Part shown: positions 63,469 through 64,000 of the stretch, one piece after another
Position numbering within the stretch: position 1 is the first letter of the stretch
Layout of the letters: each line of letters starts with the position of its first letter
Source of the DNA: Chitinophagales bacterium
Lineage (GTDB): Bacteria; Bacteroidota; Bacteroidia; Chitinophagales; Chitinophagaceae
Assembly: GCA_015655015.1 (NCBI GenBank)
Contig: JAATFV010000178.1
Span: 62,001-126,000, forward strand
DNA: 64,000 nt
Reading direction: 5' to 3'
Notes under the pieces: model-generated
What the model was told of the DNA's origin: nothing
Database searches by the model: none
What the model saw: only the letters and a program-made list of their open reading frames with translations
Translations under genes and position numbers: made by a program

Positions 63469-64000
63469 TTAATCTATAGGTTTGTAACAAACTGCCTTGG
63501 GCAGCATGGTTAAAAAAGGGAGGGTTTTGTTCAACTGGTCTAAAGTTTGATAATAGTTGATGCCTATATTCAAGCCTTTGTAGTATTGCTCTCTGTTATC
63601 GTAATAATATTTTTCTGTGGGTATGCTCCAAACGGCGGGGCCTAAAATTTCGGCTAAAAACCATTTTTCCAACAGCCTTGCAGCTCTGCCATTACCATCG
63701 GCAAAGGGATGTATTTTGGCAAATATAAAATGGATACAGGCGCCGTAGTACAATGTTTGCCGGAGGGTAAGGCTTTTGCCTAATAAAATTTCTATGTCAG
63801 CAAAAAGTTTGTCCATTTCCTGCTGTACTAATTGCGGTTCTACTGCCAGGTACACCAGGCCTTGCCAGCTATTTATGCCAACCATTGTTTTGCGGTATCT
63901 GCCTTTTTGTTTTTGGGTAATATTAGTAAATGTAGCAGCTAATATTTCATGGCATTTAAGTAAACCTTTTTGAGTAAGATTGTAGCGTTTTGAATATTGA
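63469..64000 (-). CDS. Fic-family protein, N-terminus cut by window edge
   Basis: The open frame runs from the stop at 63469 past the right edge, so at least 177 residues are seen and the start is missing. The Fic motif HPFADGNGRAARLLEKW fits HxFx(D/E)GNGRxxR exactly, with the catalytic His and the phosphate-binding GNGR. Such proteins transfer AMP, or more rarely another phosphate-containing group, to target proteins. An upstream stretch (QKQKGRYRKTM, ~100 residues before the motif) looks like the start of the Fic helical bundle. Whether an inhibitory helix S/TxxxE(G/N) is present cannot be seen. Composition is AT-rich relative to the alpha-2-macroglobulin gene. Confidence 0.88.
   Translation of the reverse strand, partial: QYSKRYNLTQKGLLKCHEILAATFTNITQKQKGRYRKTMVGINSWQGLVYLAVEPQLVQQEMDKLFADIEILLGKSLTLRQTLYYGACIHFIFAKIHPFADGNGRAARLLEKWFLAEILGPAVWSIPTEKYYYDNREQYYKGLNIGINYYQTLDQLNKTLPFLTMLPKAVCYKPID

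Overview
The window looks like a piece of a chromosome from the Bacteroidota, most likely the Chitinophagales/Chitinophagaceae. This rests on several lineage-typical gene types seen here. They are a SusC/SusD pair behind an ECF sigma factor and a FecR anti-sigma factor, a secreted protein with a type IX secretion C-terminal sorting domain, a long SecA ending in a zinc-binding SEC-C motif, and giant alpha-2-macroglobulin proteins. The 'ligase-associated' DNA repair set, a head-GIN lipoprotein and TAnnTTTG-type -7 promoter boxes point the same way. No rRNA, tRNA, CRISPR array, integrase or insertion sequence was recognised.

Layout. 1-12.5 kb (minus strand): a partial FAD-dependent oxidoreductase, a 2140-residue alpha-2-macroglobulin protein, sucD, a MlaF/MlaE-type lipid ABC transporter pair and a fused malic enzyme/phosphotransacetylase. 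12.7-15.4 kb: an AT-rich three-gene island (GIY-YIG nuclease-like protein, a 67-residue acidic protein, and a Rad50-like ABC ATPase with a CPxC hook). It stands apart from the housekeeping genes around it and is the best candidate for an undescribed conflict or defence system. 15.5-18.1 kb: M20 amidohydrolase, SPOR protein and deoC. 18.1-22.7 kb (plus): two amidohydrolase-family proteins in which only one of three domains keeps the metal motif. 22.8-28.3 kb: two small proteins, a large secreted zinc metalloprotease and a T9SS-sorted protein. 28.4-33.7 kb: secA, a LexA-like XRE/S24 regulator and the phosphoesterase pdeM.

33.9-41.6 kb (plus): an uptake locus of sigma factor, FecR, SusC, SusD and a glycerophosphodiester phosphodiesterase, suggesting import and breakdown of a phosphodiester-containing substrate. 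41.7-49.1 kb (minus): Lhr-like helicase, a c-type cytochrome gene broken by an in-frame stop, ATP-dependent DNA ligase and a metallo-beta-lactamase-fold exonuclease. With pdeM these make the complete ligase-associated repair set, here split by the sus-like locus and the cytochrome. 49.3-52.2 kb: a periplasmic binding protein and guaA. 52.4-55.1 kb: head-GIN lipoprotein, an exported unknown, and an AAA_14/DUF4143 ATPase with a striking 32-bp-spaced repeat upstream. 55.2-63.4 kb: penicillin-binding protein 1C divergent from a lipoprotein alpha-2-macroglobulin, the classical pbpC/yfhM pairing. The right edge cuts a Fic protein.

Two themes recur. Several housekeeping enzymes carry in-frame low-complexity insertions or tails (DeoC, GuaA, ligase, helicase, exonuclease, GDPD), two of them 18-bp hexapeptide repeats. 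Short GCTTGTAGC-like repeats sit against gene ends and once inside guaA.
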